This document shows, in pieces, positions 1 through 6,309 of a stretch of 18,224 nucleotides of DNA. The stretch's first letter is position 1. Each line of letters begins with the position of its first letter. The notes under the pieces were generated by a model that was not told where the DNA came from, ran no database searches, and worked only from the letters and a program-made list of their open reading frames with translations. Origin of the DNA: Bacteroidales bacterium. Lineage in GTDB: Bacteria; Bacteroidota; Bacteroidia; Bacteroidales; WCHB1-69. The DNA lies in the NCBI GenBank assembly GCA_017527945.1, contig JAFXPL010000058.1:1-18224 (forward strand). Direction: 5' to 3'. Both the position numbers and the translations under genes were made by a program.

Positions 1-99
1 GCAACCCTCCTCGCGAACCACATCGCGGTCGCACAAACAAACACGACACAGAAATAATCACCACAGACATTTCTATAAGCCACAACACATCGTCGCATG
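1..99. other. left edge, no gene supported
   Basis: All three forward frames are open from the edge for at least 18 codons, and one of them stops at 55-57, so this could hold the 3' end of a gene lying to the left. Nothing recognisable is encoded in these few residues. On the minus strand the segment lies beyond a strong terminator. I see no promoter or RNA gene that I can defend. Confidence 0.3.
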
Positions 100-140
100 A
101 AAAAGAGGATGTGCCAAAACGTGACTTTTGACACACCCTC
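100..140 (-). terminator. rho-independent terminator of the 120-aa gene
   Basis: On the minus strand a 15-bp stem (140-126 with 119-105, two G:U pairs) closes a 6-nt loop and runs into five T (104-100). It begins about 20 nt after the stop codon at 162-164. The stem and T-tract polarity fit transcription leftwards. Confidence 0.85.
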
Positions 141-161
141 CTCTGTTCAATTCTGTTTTTT

Positions 162-524
162 TCATCCTCCCATGCCTCCGATAATCGGTGCCATCCACGT
201 CATCGGGTTAGGTGCATGTTTTTTCTTTATTTCTTGTATAGCCCTGTCCCTGCCGTCGAGGAATGCTGTCGTAAAATCCGATTCTGACATTCCATTCAGG
301 ACATAAATGCAATCCTCTGTTTCAATTCCTTTTCCGAGAACGTTTCCGAAATCGTCCGTCACTTCATTTAGTTCGCTGAAAAAATCCACCGAGCAGTATG
401 TTTCCCACCACGCCAAGCTCAAGCGTCTTTGATCCATGGATGTCTTGACTATATCGTATATCGCGCTCTCAAGTTTTATCCTTTGGTCTATGTCCATTGG
501 TCCGTCTATGATTTGTTTTTCCAT
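162..524 (-). CDS. hypothetical protein, 120 aa
   Basis: I do not recognise this protein. It is acidic in its first two thirds, has no signal peptide and no membrane segment, and ends in a glycine- and methionine-rich tail (PIIGGMGG). Aromatic clusters (LAWWETYCSVDFF, about residues 37-49) suggest a compact globular domain. Support for its being real: ATG start, lower G+C than the neighbouring genes yet coherent codon use, a terminator directly downstream and a small ORF with a promoter 12 nt upstream in the same direction. The low G+C and lack of a recognisable family would fit a recently acquired or fast-evolving accessory gene. An immunity-type or phage-derived role is possible but unsupported. 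Confidence 0.7.
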   Translation of the reverse strand: MEKQIIDGPMDIDQRIKLESAIYDIVKTSMDQRRLSLAWWETYCSVDFFSELNEVTDDFGNVLGKGIETEDCIYVLNGMSESDFTTAFLDGRDRAIQEIKKKHAPNPMTWMAPIIGGMGG

Positions 525-536
525 TACACGAGTTTT

Positions 537-650
537 TTAAAAATTAAACCATTCTTCGGGATTGTTTCCCGGGTTCTCCCAGAAGCGTTTCGCCTGTTTC
601 ATCATCGCGGCCGTCTGCGCGGCGGTGAGGGTTTCCACTTTCTGCCGCAT
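537..650 (-). CDS. small ORF, 37 aa, possible first gene of a two-gene unit
   Basis: An ATG ORF encodes 37 residues beginning MRQKVETLTAAQ and ending NPEEWFNF. It sits between a promoter (697-730) and the 120-aa gene, whose start is 12 nt downstream, so both are probably on one mRNA. The N-terminal half is predicted to be an amphipathic helix rich in Ala, Gln, Met and Lys; the C-terminus is aromatic. No family is recognised. The same frame is open further upstream, but that stretch overlaps the promoter and has no ATG, so I prefer the ATG at 650. It could also be the remnant of a longer gene or simply a leader. Confidence 0.45.
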   Translation of the reverse strand: MRQKVETLTAAQTAAMMKQAKRFWENPGNNPEEWFNF

Positions 651-696
651 TGTATCAAGGTCGGCGCCGTACAGGGTGGGAGACCGTTTCAGCCGG

Positions 697-730
697 CAAA
701 GGTACAAAATTTTTGAAAGCTGTCTGCAAC
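697..730 (-). promoter_or_regulatory. Bacteroidota-type promoter for the 37-aa/120-aa unit
   Basis: Reading leftwards, TACCTTTG (704-697) matches the -7 consensus TAnnTTTG, with GTTGC (730-726) as a -33-like element 21 nt upstream. Transcription would start at about 690, leaving a leader of roughly 40 nt before the ATG at 650. Confidence 0.7.
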
Positions 731-840
731 GAGGGAACGGGGTCGGGGCTTGCGCATCGACTTTTTTATTTGGGCGTTCCCCGTCCCTTGTTCTGTAATC
801 GGATTATGGTGCGGTTGTTTAAGGGTAGGGGTGGTGGCGC
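731..840. other. intergenic, nothing coding supported
   Basis: This G-rich spacer lies between the promoter of the small two-gene unit and the terminator of the lipoprotein gene. I find only a weak 7-bp inverted repeat (733-739 with 775-781). Open frames here run across the terminator and the promoter and have no protein-like character. Confidence 0.5.
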
Positions 841-873
841 AAAAAAAGCCGCCGAATCTCTCCGGCGGCTTTT
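841..873 (-). terminator. rho-independent terminator of the lipoprotein gene
   Basis: A perfect 11-bp GC-rich stem (873-863 with 854-844) closes an 8-nt loop and ends in a run of T on the minus strand (847-841). It starts about 20 nt after the stop codon at 894-896. Confidence 0.92.
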
Positions 874-893
874 GGAATGTGCGTTTTGGGAAC

Positions 894-1394
894 TTATTTC
901 GTGAAAATGGCACTCACAACGCGCTTCTCTTTGAATTCCGACGTGCCGTCAGTCCCGGACTCGTAATGCGTGTATGTGCGTTCGTAGCTCCACTCCATTT
1001 TTTTGTCAGTCAGTTCTTTAACAGTCATATCATAGGTGTCCACATCGGTGCGCAGGAACCCATCTTCCTCTGCCATTCTCACCACATTGCCGTTAACGGT
1101 GAGGCGTCCGCTATATTGTTTGCCGTTCTCGTTCATGAAATTCTCGGTGTAGTAGTAGTCTCCGTCCTTCTTTGTCACCCACAACGTGCCCTCTGTCCTC
1201 TTGATTTGCTCGGTCACCACATTTTCGTCAAGATTCGTGGCAACGGAGGAGTATTCCACCAGTTTCCAGGTCCCCAGCATTTTGTCGGGGTTGAAATTCT
1301 CGGCCGTGGTGTTGCCTTGGTTTCGATTGCATGATGTGAGGCCGATTAAGGAAACGGCAATGCAAAACAGCATGAAAAGGTTTCTTTTCTTCAT
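894..1394 (-). CDS. small lipoprotein, lipocalin-like, 166 aa
   Basis: The N-terminus has a Lys/Arg-rich start, a hydrophobic stretch (residues 6-19) and a lipobox LTSC with the acylated Cys at residue 22, so it is exported and lipid-anchored. The mature part begins with a low-complexity Asn/Thr linker and then a LGTWKLVEYSS segment (about 40-50), which resembles the first strand of lipocalin-like or META-like beta domains common in Bacteroidota lipoproteins. The rest alternates polar and hydrophobic residues as expected for a small beta barrel (YYYTENF, YSGRLTVNG). The ligand is unknown. It is a single-gene unit with its own promoter, an unusually long structured leader and its own terminator. 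Confidence 0.85.
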   Translation of the reverse strand: MKKRNLFMLFCIAVSLIGLTSCNRNQGNTTAENFNPDKMLGTWKLVEYSSVATNLDENVVTEQIKRTEGTLWVTKKDGDYYYTENFMNENGKQYSGRLTVNGNVVRMAEEDGFLRTDVDTYDMTVKELTDKKMEWSYERTYTHYESGTDGTSEFKEKRVVSAIFTK

Positions 1395-1441
1395 ATTTTT
1401 TATGCTTTATGGACTTCATTGTTAATGATTTGCATTGTCAA

Positions 1442-1479
1442 ACCGTTTTAATCGCGAAGCCCTTAAACGATTAGACGGT
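1442..1479 (-). promoter_or_regulatory. hairpin in the leader of the lipoprotein gene
   Basis: An inverted repeat pairs 1442-1446 with 1475-1479 and 1449-1454 with 1468-1473, with a small internal loop and a 13-nt apical loop. It lies in the roughly 90-nt leader between the promoter at 1490-1497 and the ATG at 1394. There is no T-tract after it, so it does not look like a terminator. A role in mRNA stability or translation control is possible. Confidence 0.4.
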
Positions 1480-1489
1480 AAAGACGCGG

Positions 1490-1497
1490 CAAATATA
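1490..1497 (-). promoter_or_regulatory. Bacteroidota-type -7 box for the lipoprotein gene
   Basis: TATATTTG on the minus strand fits TAnnTTTG. No clear -33 element is seen at the usual distance. The predicted start lies near 1483, giving a leader of about 90 nt, longer than those of the other genes here. The 100 bases to its right, up to the hypB stop, hold only a short 6-bp inverted repeat (1562-1567/1576-1581). Confidence 0.6.
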
Positions 1498-1600
1498 GGA
1501 TTTTTTGCAATGCGGAGGACAGTCTGGTGTGATTTTCCCCCATGGCTTTCTCAATTCCGAAGTTGTCGGCTTTGTGACAACGGCTGGAGTCCCTTGACCG

Positions 1601-2272
1601 TTAACCGTTCCTCTTCGGCAGCTTCCCTGTCAGCCATTCGGCCAACGCGTCCACGCCTTCGCCGGTTTTGGCGGAGATGGGGATGACCGTTGCGGCGGGG
1701 TTGCGCTTGAGGACGTTCGCCTTGCACCGCTCCATGTCGAAGTCGAAGTAGGGCAGCACGTCCGTCTTGTTGATGATCACCAGGTCGCAGACGGTGAACA
1801 TGAGGGGGTACTTCAGGGGCTTGTCGTCGCCCTCGGGCACGGAGAGCAGCATGGCGTTGCAGCTGCTGCCGGTGTCGAACTCGGCGGGGCAGACAAGGTT
1901 GCCCACGTTCTCCAAGACGACCAGGTCGAACGGTCCTTCGGGGAGGTTGTCGAGGCCCTGGCGGGTCATCTCCGCGTCGAGGTGGCACATGCCGCCGGTG
2001 TGTAGCTGGATGGCCGGCACGCCCGAGGCCTCCTGAATCCGCACGGCATCCACGTCGCTGTCGATGTCGGCTTCCATCACGGCCACGCGCACCTTGTCCT
2101 TGATCCGGTTGATCAGCTGCACCAAGGTGGTCGTCTTGCCGCTTCCCGGCGCCGACATCAGGTTCAGCAGGAACACGCCCTTGCTTTTCAGCTCCTGTCT
2201 CAAGGCGTCCGCATCTTTCTCATTGTCAGCGAAGACGCTTTTCTTTATCTCAATGATTTTCACTTCGTCCAT
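1601..2272 (-). CDS. hypB: hydrogenase/urease-type nickel insertion GTPase HypB
   Basis: HypB is a SIMIBI-class GTPase that works with HypA to load nickel into [NiFe]-hydrogenase. All family landmarks are visible in 223 residues: P-loop APGSGKT (41-47), MEADIDSDVDA (66-76), the metal-site motif GGMCHLDAEM with Cys96-His97, the ENVGNLVCPAEFD segment with Cys128, the NKTD guanine-specificity motif (168-171) and SAK (200-202). It lacks the N-terminal CxxCGC nickel site and any His-rich stretch, so it is the short form without nickel storage. The ATG at 2272 is chosen because a promoter lies about 50 nt upstream and the family starts here; the longer open frame crosses that promoter. It is alone on its strand; its partner hypA lies at 11058. 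Confidence 0.96.
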   Translation of the reverse strand: MDEVKIIEIKKSVFADNEKDADALRQELKSKGVFLLNLMSAPGSGKTTTLVQLINRIKDKVRVAVMEADIDSDVDAVRIQEASGVPAIQLHTGGMCHLDAEMTRQGLDNLPEGPFDLVVLENVGNLVCPAEFDTGSSCNAMLLSVPEGDDKPLKYPLMFTVCDLVIINKTDVLPYFDFDMERCKANVLKRNPAATVIPISAKTGEGVDALAEWLTGKLPKRNG

Positions 2273-2320
2273 ATTGCTTTTCGTTTGCTGGCGCTCCGAG
2301 GAACGCCTTTTTTTAGGCCG

Positions 2321-2352
2321 CAAAGGTACATTTTTTTCGCTCAACCTGCAAC
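2321..2352 (-). promoter_or_regulatory. Bacteroidota-type promoter of hypB
   Basis: TACCTTTG (2328-2321) with GTTGC (2352-2348) 19 nt upstream, the same pair of boxes as at 697-730. The leader would be about 40 nt and contains a short GGCG...CGCC hairpin at 2291-2308. The promoter lies back to back with that of the M48 peptidase gene. Confidence 0.75.
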
Positions 2353-2363
2353 CTTCGACTTTT

Positions 2364-2397
2364 TTTGTATCATCCTTTTGGAAATGTTTTAATTTTG
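2364..2397 (+). promoter_or_regulatory. Bacteroidota-type promoter of the M48 peptidase gene
   Basis: TTTG at 2364-2367 and TAATTTTG at 2390-2397 with a 22-nt spacer fit the -33/-7 consensus. The start would be near 2404, giving a leader of about 30 nt before the ATG at 2433. This supports that ATG over the longer open frame that begins inside hypB. Confidence 0.75.
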
Positions 2398-2432
2398 CAG
2401 CGTCGTTTTTGTATAACCAAACCATCGCACCG

Positions 2433-4529
2433 ATGAAAAAAACCATACTCCTTCTTGTTGCGCTTGCCTGTGTGACCGTCTTTGCGCAGCCGCAGCTTTC
2501 CACGGAGGTCTTCACCCCGCTTGAGTCGCAGGGCAGTTTCCCCGCCGACCTGCGCCGGGCGGCCAACACCCCGAAGTCCGACAAAGCCTACAACCCTTTC
2601 CTCGTGGCCATGCTCACGCAGGGACGGGTTGTCTATGGCACGGAGATGAACCAGTATCTTGACCGCATCGCCGAGCAGCTGTTGACCAATCACCCGCAGC
2701 TGCAGCAGGAAGTGCATGTCTATATTCTGCAGACCCCCGTGGTGAACGCCTACTCGATGCAGAACGGTGTCATCCTGGTGACCACGGGCATGATGGCGCA
2801 GGTGACCAACGAGGCGGAGCTCGCCTTCGTGCTGGCGCACGAAATCGCCCACTACAGCGAGAAACACGGGATGGAGAGCGACAAGTCGCAGAAACGTGAC
2901 CGCGACGTGGTGAGCGGCTACCTGCGCCGGCACAGCCACTCCCGCGACCAGGAGTTCGAGGCCGACCGCGTGGGGCTGACCACCTTCTTCAAGGATTCGC
3001 CCTACAGCTACGATGTCCTCGACGGCATCTTCGACGTGCTGCTCTACTCCGACCTTCCCTTTGACGAGATTCCGTTCCAGCGCACGGCCGTGGAGGAGAG
3101 CTTCTACCACTTTCCCGACAACTATTTTCTGAAGACCGTCGCCAACATCGCCGACCGTTCCAACATGATCGACACGTTCCTCACCCATCCCAACATCGAG
3201 CGGCGGCGCACCGTGGCCAAGGGACTGGTCCGCAATCTCTCCAACGATGGCCGCAAGACGTTTGTGCAGCCCGAAGAACAGTTCACCCGCCTGCGCAACG
3301 TGGCTCGCTTCGCCTGCATCGACCAGATGCTCGTCAGCCATCAGTACGACAAGGCTATATATAACATATATGTGTTGCAGCAGTCGTTCCCGGGCAATCC
3401 GTTCCTGGAACGGTCGTTGGCCACGGCCTGGTACGGCGCCGCAAAGCACAAGAACTACGGACAGACGAGCACCATGGTGGAACCCTACCGCGAGGTGGAG
3501 GGTGAGCGGCAGCAGGTCAACTACCTGATGTCGAAGATGAACCGGCAAGAGTATTCCGTATTCGCTCTGCGCAAGGCCTGGGCAGCTATGCGGCAGCAGC
3601 CCGAGAACGAATACCTGCAAAGTGTGGTGAAGGACCTTATGACTGACATTTTCATCAAGCAGAAGATGCGCTTTGTCGATTTCTGCGACTACCCGCAGGG
3701 AACCTCCATGGAGGAAATCGCGCAGACCGGCGAGGACACCACCCGATACAGCAACAAATATGACCGCATCAAGCAACAGAACATGAGCGTCAAGGTGTTG
3801 CCGGAAGCCAAGTTCAAGGCCGTGAACTACATGCTCGTTGACATCCACAGCGACTCGCTGTTTCGCGCCATGGTGAACGACGTGGTGGTGAACGCGGAGA
3901 TGCTCGCCGTGCTGGAGGAGGTGGGCGACAAGCACATCGGCAACGAGAAGTCTCTGCTCATCATGACTCCGACCTACCACACCTATGACAATGGCGGCAA
4001 CATCAAGAGCGCCTCCAAGGACCGCCGCGACGCAGAGCGCCTGCAGGAGATTATGTGCCGTGCCGTCAAACGCTCCGGCATCACGCCCGTGACCTTCAAC
4101 ATGGACTTTTCTGACCCGGAGACCGGAAAATACAACGATTATGTGAAAATGTGCAGCTGGAGCCGCGATTTCAGTCGCGCCGGTGCTCTGAACATGCGCT
4201 ATCACACTTCCGAATACCTCGATGACATCGCCGCCAGCTTCGGCACCCGCAAACTCTGCTACGTCAACGTGTCGGACTCCCCGGGCCGCGGCTACTTCCC
4301 CGCCAAGTTCTACCTCCCGTGGATCGTCCCCGTCTTCCCCTACACCTTGCCCGTGGTGACCGCCGTCCTCAGCCTCCGCCCCCACGAAGTCGATGTCAAC
4401 TGCCTCATCATCGACATCGTGGACGGCCAAATCGAGTCCAACAGCCGCTACAGCCAGTACGAGGTCATGCGCAAAGCCTACGTCCACGGCTTCGTCTATC
4501 AAGAACTGGAACGCTACCTCAGGCGGTGA
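2433..4529 (+). CDS. secreted M48-family zinc metallopeptidase, 698 aa
   Basis: The protein starts with a signal peptide (MKKTILLLVALACVTVFA, cleavage likely before Gln19). The peptidase domain spans about residues 50-260: zinc-binding HEIAH (136-140) inside ELAFVLAHEIAHY, and the third-ligand region EFEAD (174-178) 34 residues later, as in the M48 BepA/YfgC-type periplasmic peptidases that take part in outer-membrane quality control. Residues about 300-698 are a long extension I cannot assign; the first part (330-400) looks helical and possibly repeat-like, the last part has alternating hydrophobic strands. It is much longer than a minimal M48 protein. The downstream outer-membrane protein gene, 71 nt away with no promoter visible, may be co-transcribed. 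Zinc peptidase identity is sure; substrate is unknown. Confidence 0.92.
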   Translation: MKKTILLLVALACVTVFAQPQLSTEVFTPLESQGSFPADLRRAANTPKSDKAYNPFLVAMLTQGRVVYGTEMNQYLDRIAEQLLTNHPQLQQEVHVYILQTPVVNAYSMQNGVILVTTGMMAQVTNEAELAFVLAHEIAHYSEKHGMESDKSQKRDRDVVSGYLRRHSHSRDQEFEADRVGLTTFFKDSPYSYDVLDGIFDVLLYSDLPFDEIPFQRTAVEESFYHFPDNYFLKTVANIADRSNMIDTFLTHPNIERRRTVAKGLVRNLSNDGRKTFVQPEEQFTRLRNVARFACIDQMLVSHQYDKAIYNIYVLQQSFPGNPFLERSLATAWYGAAKHKNYGQTSTMVEPYREVEGERQQVNYLMSKMNRQEYSVFALRKAWAAMRQQPENEYLQSVVKDLMTDIFIKQKMRFVDFCDYPQGTSMEEIAQTGEDTTRYSNKYDRIKQQNMSVKVLPEAKFKAVNYMLVDIHSDSLFRAMVNDVVVNAEMLAVLEEVGDKHIGNEKSLLIMTPTYHTYDNGGNIKSASKDRRDAERLQEIMCRAVKRSGITPVTFNMDFSDPETGKYNDYVKMCSWSRDFSRAGALNMRYHTSEYLDDIAASFGTRKLCYVNVSDSPGRGYFPAKFYLPWIVPVFPYTLPVVTAVLSLRPHEVDVNCLIIDIVDGQIESNSRYSQYEVMRKAYVHGFVYQELERYLRR

Positions 4530-4535
4530 GTTTGG

Positions 4536-4598
4536 TTAGAGCTTAGTATTTAGAGCTTAGAACTTAGAATTTAGAGCTTAGGATTTAGAAATTAGAAA
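4536..4598 (+). repeat. array of nine 7-bp units TTAGNNN
   Basis: Nine directly repeated heptamers follow one another without a gap. TTAG is constant in every unit and the last three bases vary (AGC, TAT, AAC, AAT, GAT, AAA). The array fills almost all of the space between the M48 stop (4529) and the ATG at 4601, from which it is separated by just TT. Confidence 0.95.
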
Positions 4599-4600
4599 TT

Positions 4601-5485
4601 ATGAATACAATATTCAATAAGGGCTTAAAGCCTCGCGTAGGTCGCTCTTTGGTGGGGCGCTTCACGTTCTTGAGAGCGACGGTCATTCTTTTTTGCGCCA
4701 TCGCGAGCGTGGTGCCGGCCAGTGCGCAGATGTACAACTACATGGGTAACCATGTCATCCTGAACATGGAGGGGAACTTCTCCCCGGCATGGTTCAATCC
4801 GAACCCGGTGAGTTCCTCGTGGAACGTTCCGGATGCGGCGAAGCGTTACCTTGGGGTCAACTACTTCCTGTCGCCGAGCGTGGAGGTTTTGGTCTGGAAG
4901 AAGGGGACGGTGGGAGCCGGCTACAACTTCTATAAGTCGCCGTTCAAGGGCACCGACTATCGGGTGCGGCTCTCCGACGGCCACTCCGGCTACTATTATG
5001 GTGACGATTTCATATACTCCTACACGGTCCCCGAGCTGACCGGCGAAATTACCGCACATGGCTTCAATCTTTATTACAAGCAATATATCAGCTCGGACGG
5101 TTTCGCCCCGCTTGGACATTACGTCAAGGTCGTGTTCGACGGGCTGTTCTACCGTTACAGTATGCCGCAGCCCGAAGGGATTATGCTCGCGGGCACGCAG
5201 ACGCTGGCCGATTTCGAGCCGGTGTTCAACAACAAGGGGGCGATGTTCGGTCTCCGGGCCGAGTACGGCTACGACCTTATCCTCTTCGACCGGCTCAAGC
5301 TCAGTCTCGGGGCAAGCCTCGGCACTACGTTCGGCGGCTACAAGGCTCCGGGTGCGCAAATCAAGGACGAGCTGACGTTCAGCAACAGCAAACCCGAGCT
5401 CAACTTCGACAACTGGGCTCGCGGTCGCATCCTCGGTGCCTACTGGTTCGGCCTGAAGCTCGGCATCGGGGTCATCGCCTTCTGA
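4601..5485 (+). CDS. predicted outer-membrane beta-barrel protein, 294 aa
   Basis: I do not recognise a named family. A hydrophobic segment (27-39) ends in PASAQ, so signal peptidase would cut after Ala42. The mature part is rich in Tyr, Gly and Phe, alternates hydrophobic and polar residues (for example GVNYFLSPSVEVLVWK, GAGYNFY, FNLYYKQYI, LKLSLGASLG) and ends in GVIAF, a C-terminal Phe as in many outer-membrane barrels. The ATG start gives an odd basic 23-residue extension before the signal sequence; a TTG at 4670 would give a normal 20-residue signal peptide. The gene follows the M48 peptidase and is separated from it only by a heptamer array. It ends 3 nt before the terminator of the convergent peroxidase gene. 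Confidence 0.75.
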   Translation: MNTIFNKGLKPRVGRSLVGRFTFLRATVILFCAIASVVPASAQMYNYMGNHVILNMEGNFSPAWFNPNPVSSSWNVPDAAKRYLGVNYFLSPSVEVLVWKKGTVGAGYNFYKSPFKGTDYRVRLSDGHSGYYYGDDFIYSYTVPELTGEITAHGFNLYYKQYISSDGFAPLGHYVKVVFDGLFYRYSMPQPEGIMLAGTQTLADFEPVFNNKGAMFGLRAEYGYDLILFDRLKLSLGASLGTTFGGYKAPGAQIKDELTFSNSKPELNFDNWARGRILGAYWFGLKLGIGVIAF

Positions 5486-5487
5486 CG

Positions 5488-5524
5488 AAAAAAAGCGGAG
5501 CCGCCACAGATATGGCAGCCCCGC
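5488..5524 (-). terminator. rho-independent terminator of the peroxidase gene
   Basis: On the minus strand a 12-bp stem (5524-5513 with 5506-5495, two G:U pairs) closes a 6-nt loop and is followed by seven T (5494-5488). In the plus-strand RNA two of these pairs would be mismatches and no U-tract follows, so it acts leftwards. It lies 77 nt beyond the peroxidase stop, with a heptamer array in between. Confidence 0.88.
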
Positions 5525-5537
5525 CCAAAATCGTCCG

Positions 5538-5614
5538 TTCAACTCTCAGTTCCCAGTTCCCAATTCTCAGCTCTCAGCTCTCAACTCGCAACTCTCAACT
5601 CTCAGTTCTCAATT
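5538..5614. repeat. array of eleven 7-bp units CTCARYT
   Basis: Eleven gap-free heptamers (CTCAGTT, CCCAGTT, CTCAGCT, CTCAACT, CGCAACT and variants). The array occupies the 3' untranslated part of the peroxidase mRNA and runs into the coding sequence: the last three codons and the stop (5613-5602) are made of repeat units. Confidence 0.95.
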
Positions 5615-6213
5615 ACCGCTCTAACATCCGCCTCGATCACGTCCATTTTCGCGGTCGGTTCGTAGCGTTTCACCACTTTTCCCTTCTTGTTGACTAAGAA
5701 CTTGGTGAAATTCCACTTGATGTCGGGATTTTTGTCGTATTTGGGGTCGTTTTTCCGCATCATGTCGTCGAGGAGCTTGCCGAGGCGGTCGTTGAGATCG
5801 AAGCCGGCGAAGCCCTTCTTGGCTTTGAGATAGACGAAGAGTGGAGCGGCGTTCGGCCCGTTCACGTCGATTTTCTCGAAGAGCGGGAACTGGGTGTGGA
5901 ACTCGGCGGTACAGAAAGCCTGGATTTCGTCCATCGTGCCGGGGGCCTGTCCGCCGAACTGGTTGCACGGGAAGTCCAGCACCTCAAAGCCCTGTGCCCG
6001 GTATTTTTCGTAAAGGGCTTCTAAATCAGTGTATTGTGGGGTGAAACCGCACTCGGTGGCAGTGTTCACGATGAGGAGCACCTTGCCCTTGTATTGCGAC
6101 AGGGACACCTCCTTGCCTTGCGCGTCCTTGACCGTGAAGTCGTGTACGGATTTTTGTCCGAATGTTGTAACCATCTGAGCCACAATCAATAAAAAGATTA
6201 TTGTCTTTTTCAT
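5602..6213 (-). CDS. exported glutathione peroxidase-family thiol peroxidase, 203 aa
   Basis: GPx-fold enzymes reduce peroxides; bacterial Cys forms usually draw electrons from thioredoxin. Visible landmarks are the peroxidatic Cys55 in NTATECGFTPQY, FPCNQFGGQ with Cys83 and Gln89, and the WNFTKFLV strand with Trp167-Asn168. The Cys replaces selenocysteine. An N-terminal signal peptide (1-19, cleavage after TTFG) places it outside the cytoplasm, which is less usual for the family and implies periplasmic peroxide defence. The start at 6213 is chosen for this signal peptide and a promoter about 20 nt upstream; the longer open frame overlaps the divergent PHP gene. The C-terminal IEN-stop is built from heptamer-repeat DNA. 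Confidence 0.94.
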   Translation of the reverse strand: MKKTIIFLLIVAQMVTTFGQKSVHDFTVKDAQGKEVSLSQYKGKVLLIVNTATECGFTPQYTDLEALYEKYRAQGFEVLDFPCNQFGGQAPGTMDEIQAFCTAEFHTQFPLFEKIDVNGPNAAPLFVYLKAKKGFAGFDLNDRLGKLLDDMMRKNDPKYDKNPDIKWNFTKFLVNKKGKVVKRYEPTAKMDVIEADVRAVIEN

Positions 6214-6233
6214 ATCGTTATTGTTTAGGGCGG

Positions 6234-6241
6234 CAAAAATA
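6234..6241 (-). promoter_or_regulatory. Bacteroidota-type -7 box of the peroxidase gene
   Basis: TATTTTTG on the minus strand fits TAnnTTTG and ends 21 nt before the ATG at 6213. The upstream box would lie in the 96-nt region shared with the divergent PHP gene; no single -33 element stands out. Confidence 0.65.
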
Positions 6242-6280
6242 ATGAAAAATTGCAAATGCGGCAGACATCGGCAAAAAGTG

Positions 6281-6288
6281 TATCTTTG
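6281..6288 (+). promoter_or_regulatory. Bacteroidota-type -7 box of the PHP-DRTGG-HATPase unit
   Basis: TATCTTTG matches the consensus exactly and ends 21 nt before the ATG at 6310. The start of transcription would fall near 6295, so a TTG at 6301 in frame would leave almost no leader; this favours the ATG. Confidence 0.7.
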
Positions 6289-6309
6289 CCCGCTTAAAAA
6301 TTGAAAGGG

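Noticed and set aside
97..306. Plus-strand 69-aa open frame
   Set aside because: It starts inside the terminator hairpin of the 120-aa gene and runs antisense to that gene.
689..913. Minus-strand 74-aa open frame
   Set aside because: It begins at the end of the lipoprotein gene, crosses that gene's terminator and ends in the next promoter; no protein-like features.
1435..1686. Plus-strand 83-aa open frame between the lipoprotein gene and hypB
   Set aside because: It crosses the lipoprotein promoter and hairpin and overlaps hypB antisense; composition is Arg/Ser rich, as in shadow frames.
2291..2314. Terminator-like hairpin with T-run on the plus strand between hypB and the M48 gene
   Set aside because: The stem is short (4 bp plus mismatches) and no plus-strand gene ends here; it is more likely part of the hypB leader.
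2273..2584. N-terminal extension of hypB by 104 residues
   Set aside because: It overlaps the hypB promoter and the divergent M48 gene; HypB proteins start near the ATG at 2272.
2370..4502. Minus-strand 710-aa open frame opposite the M48 gene
   Set aside because: A His/Val/Asp-rich antisense frame produced by codon bias of the real gene; no domain motifs.
4625..5542. Minus-strand 305-aa open frame opposite the outer-membrane protein gene
   Set aside because: Antisense shadow that crosses the peroxidase terminator; no recognisable domain.
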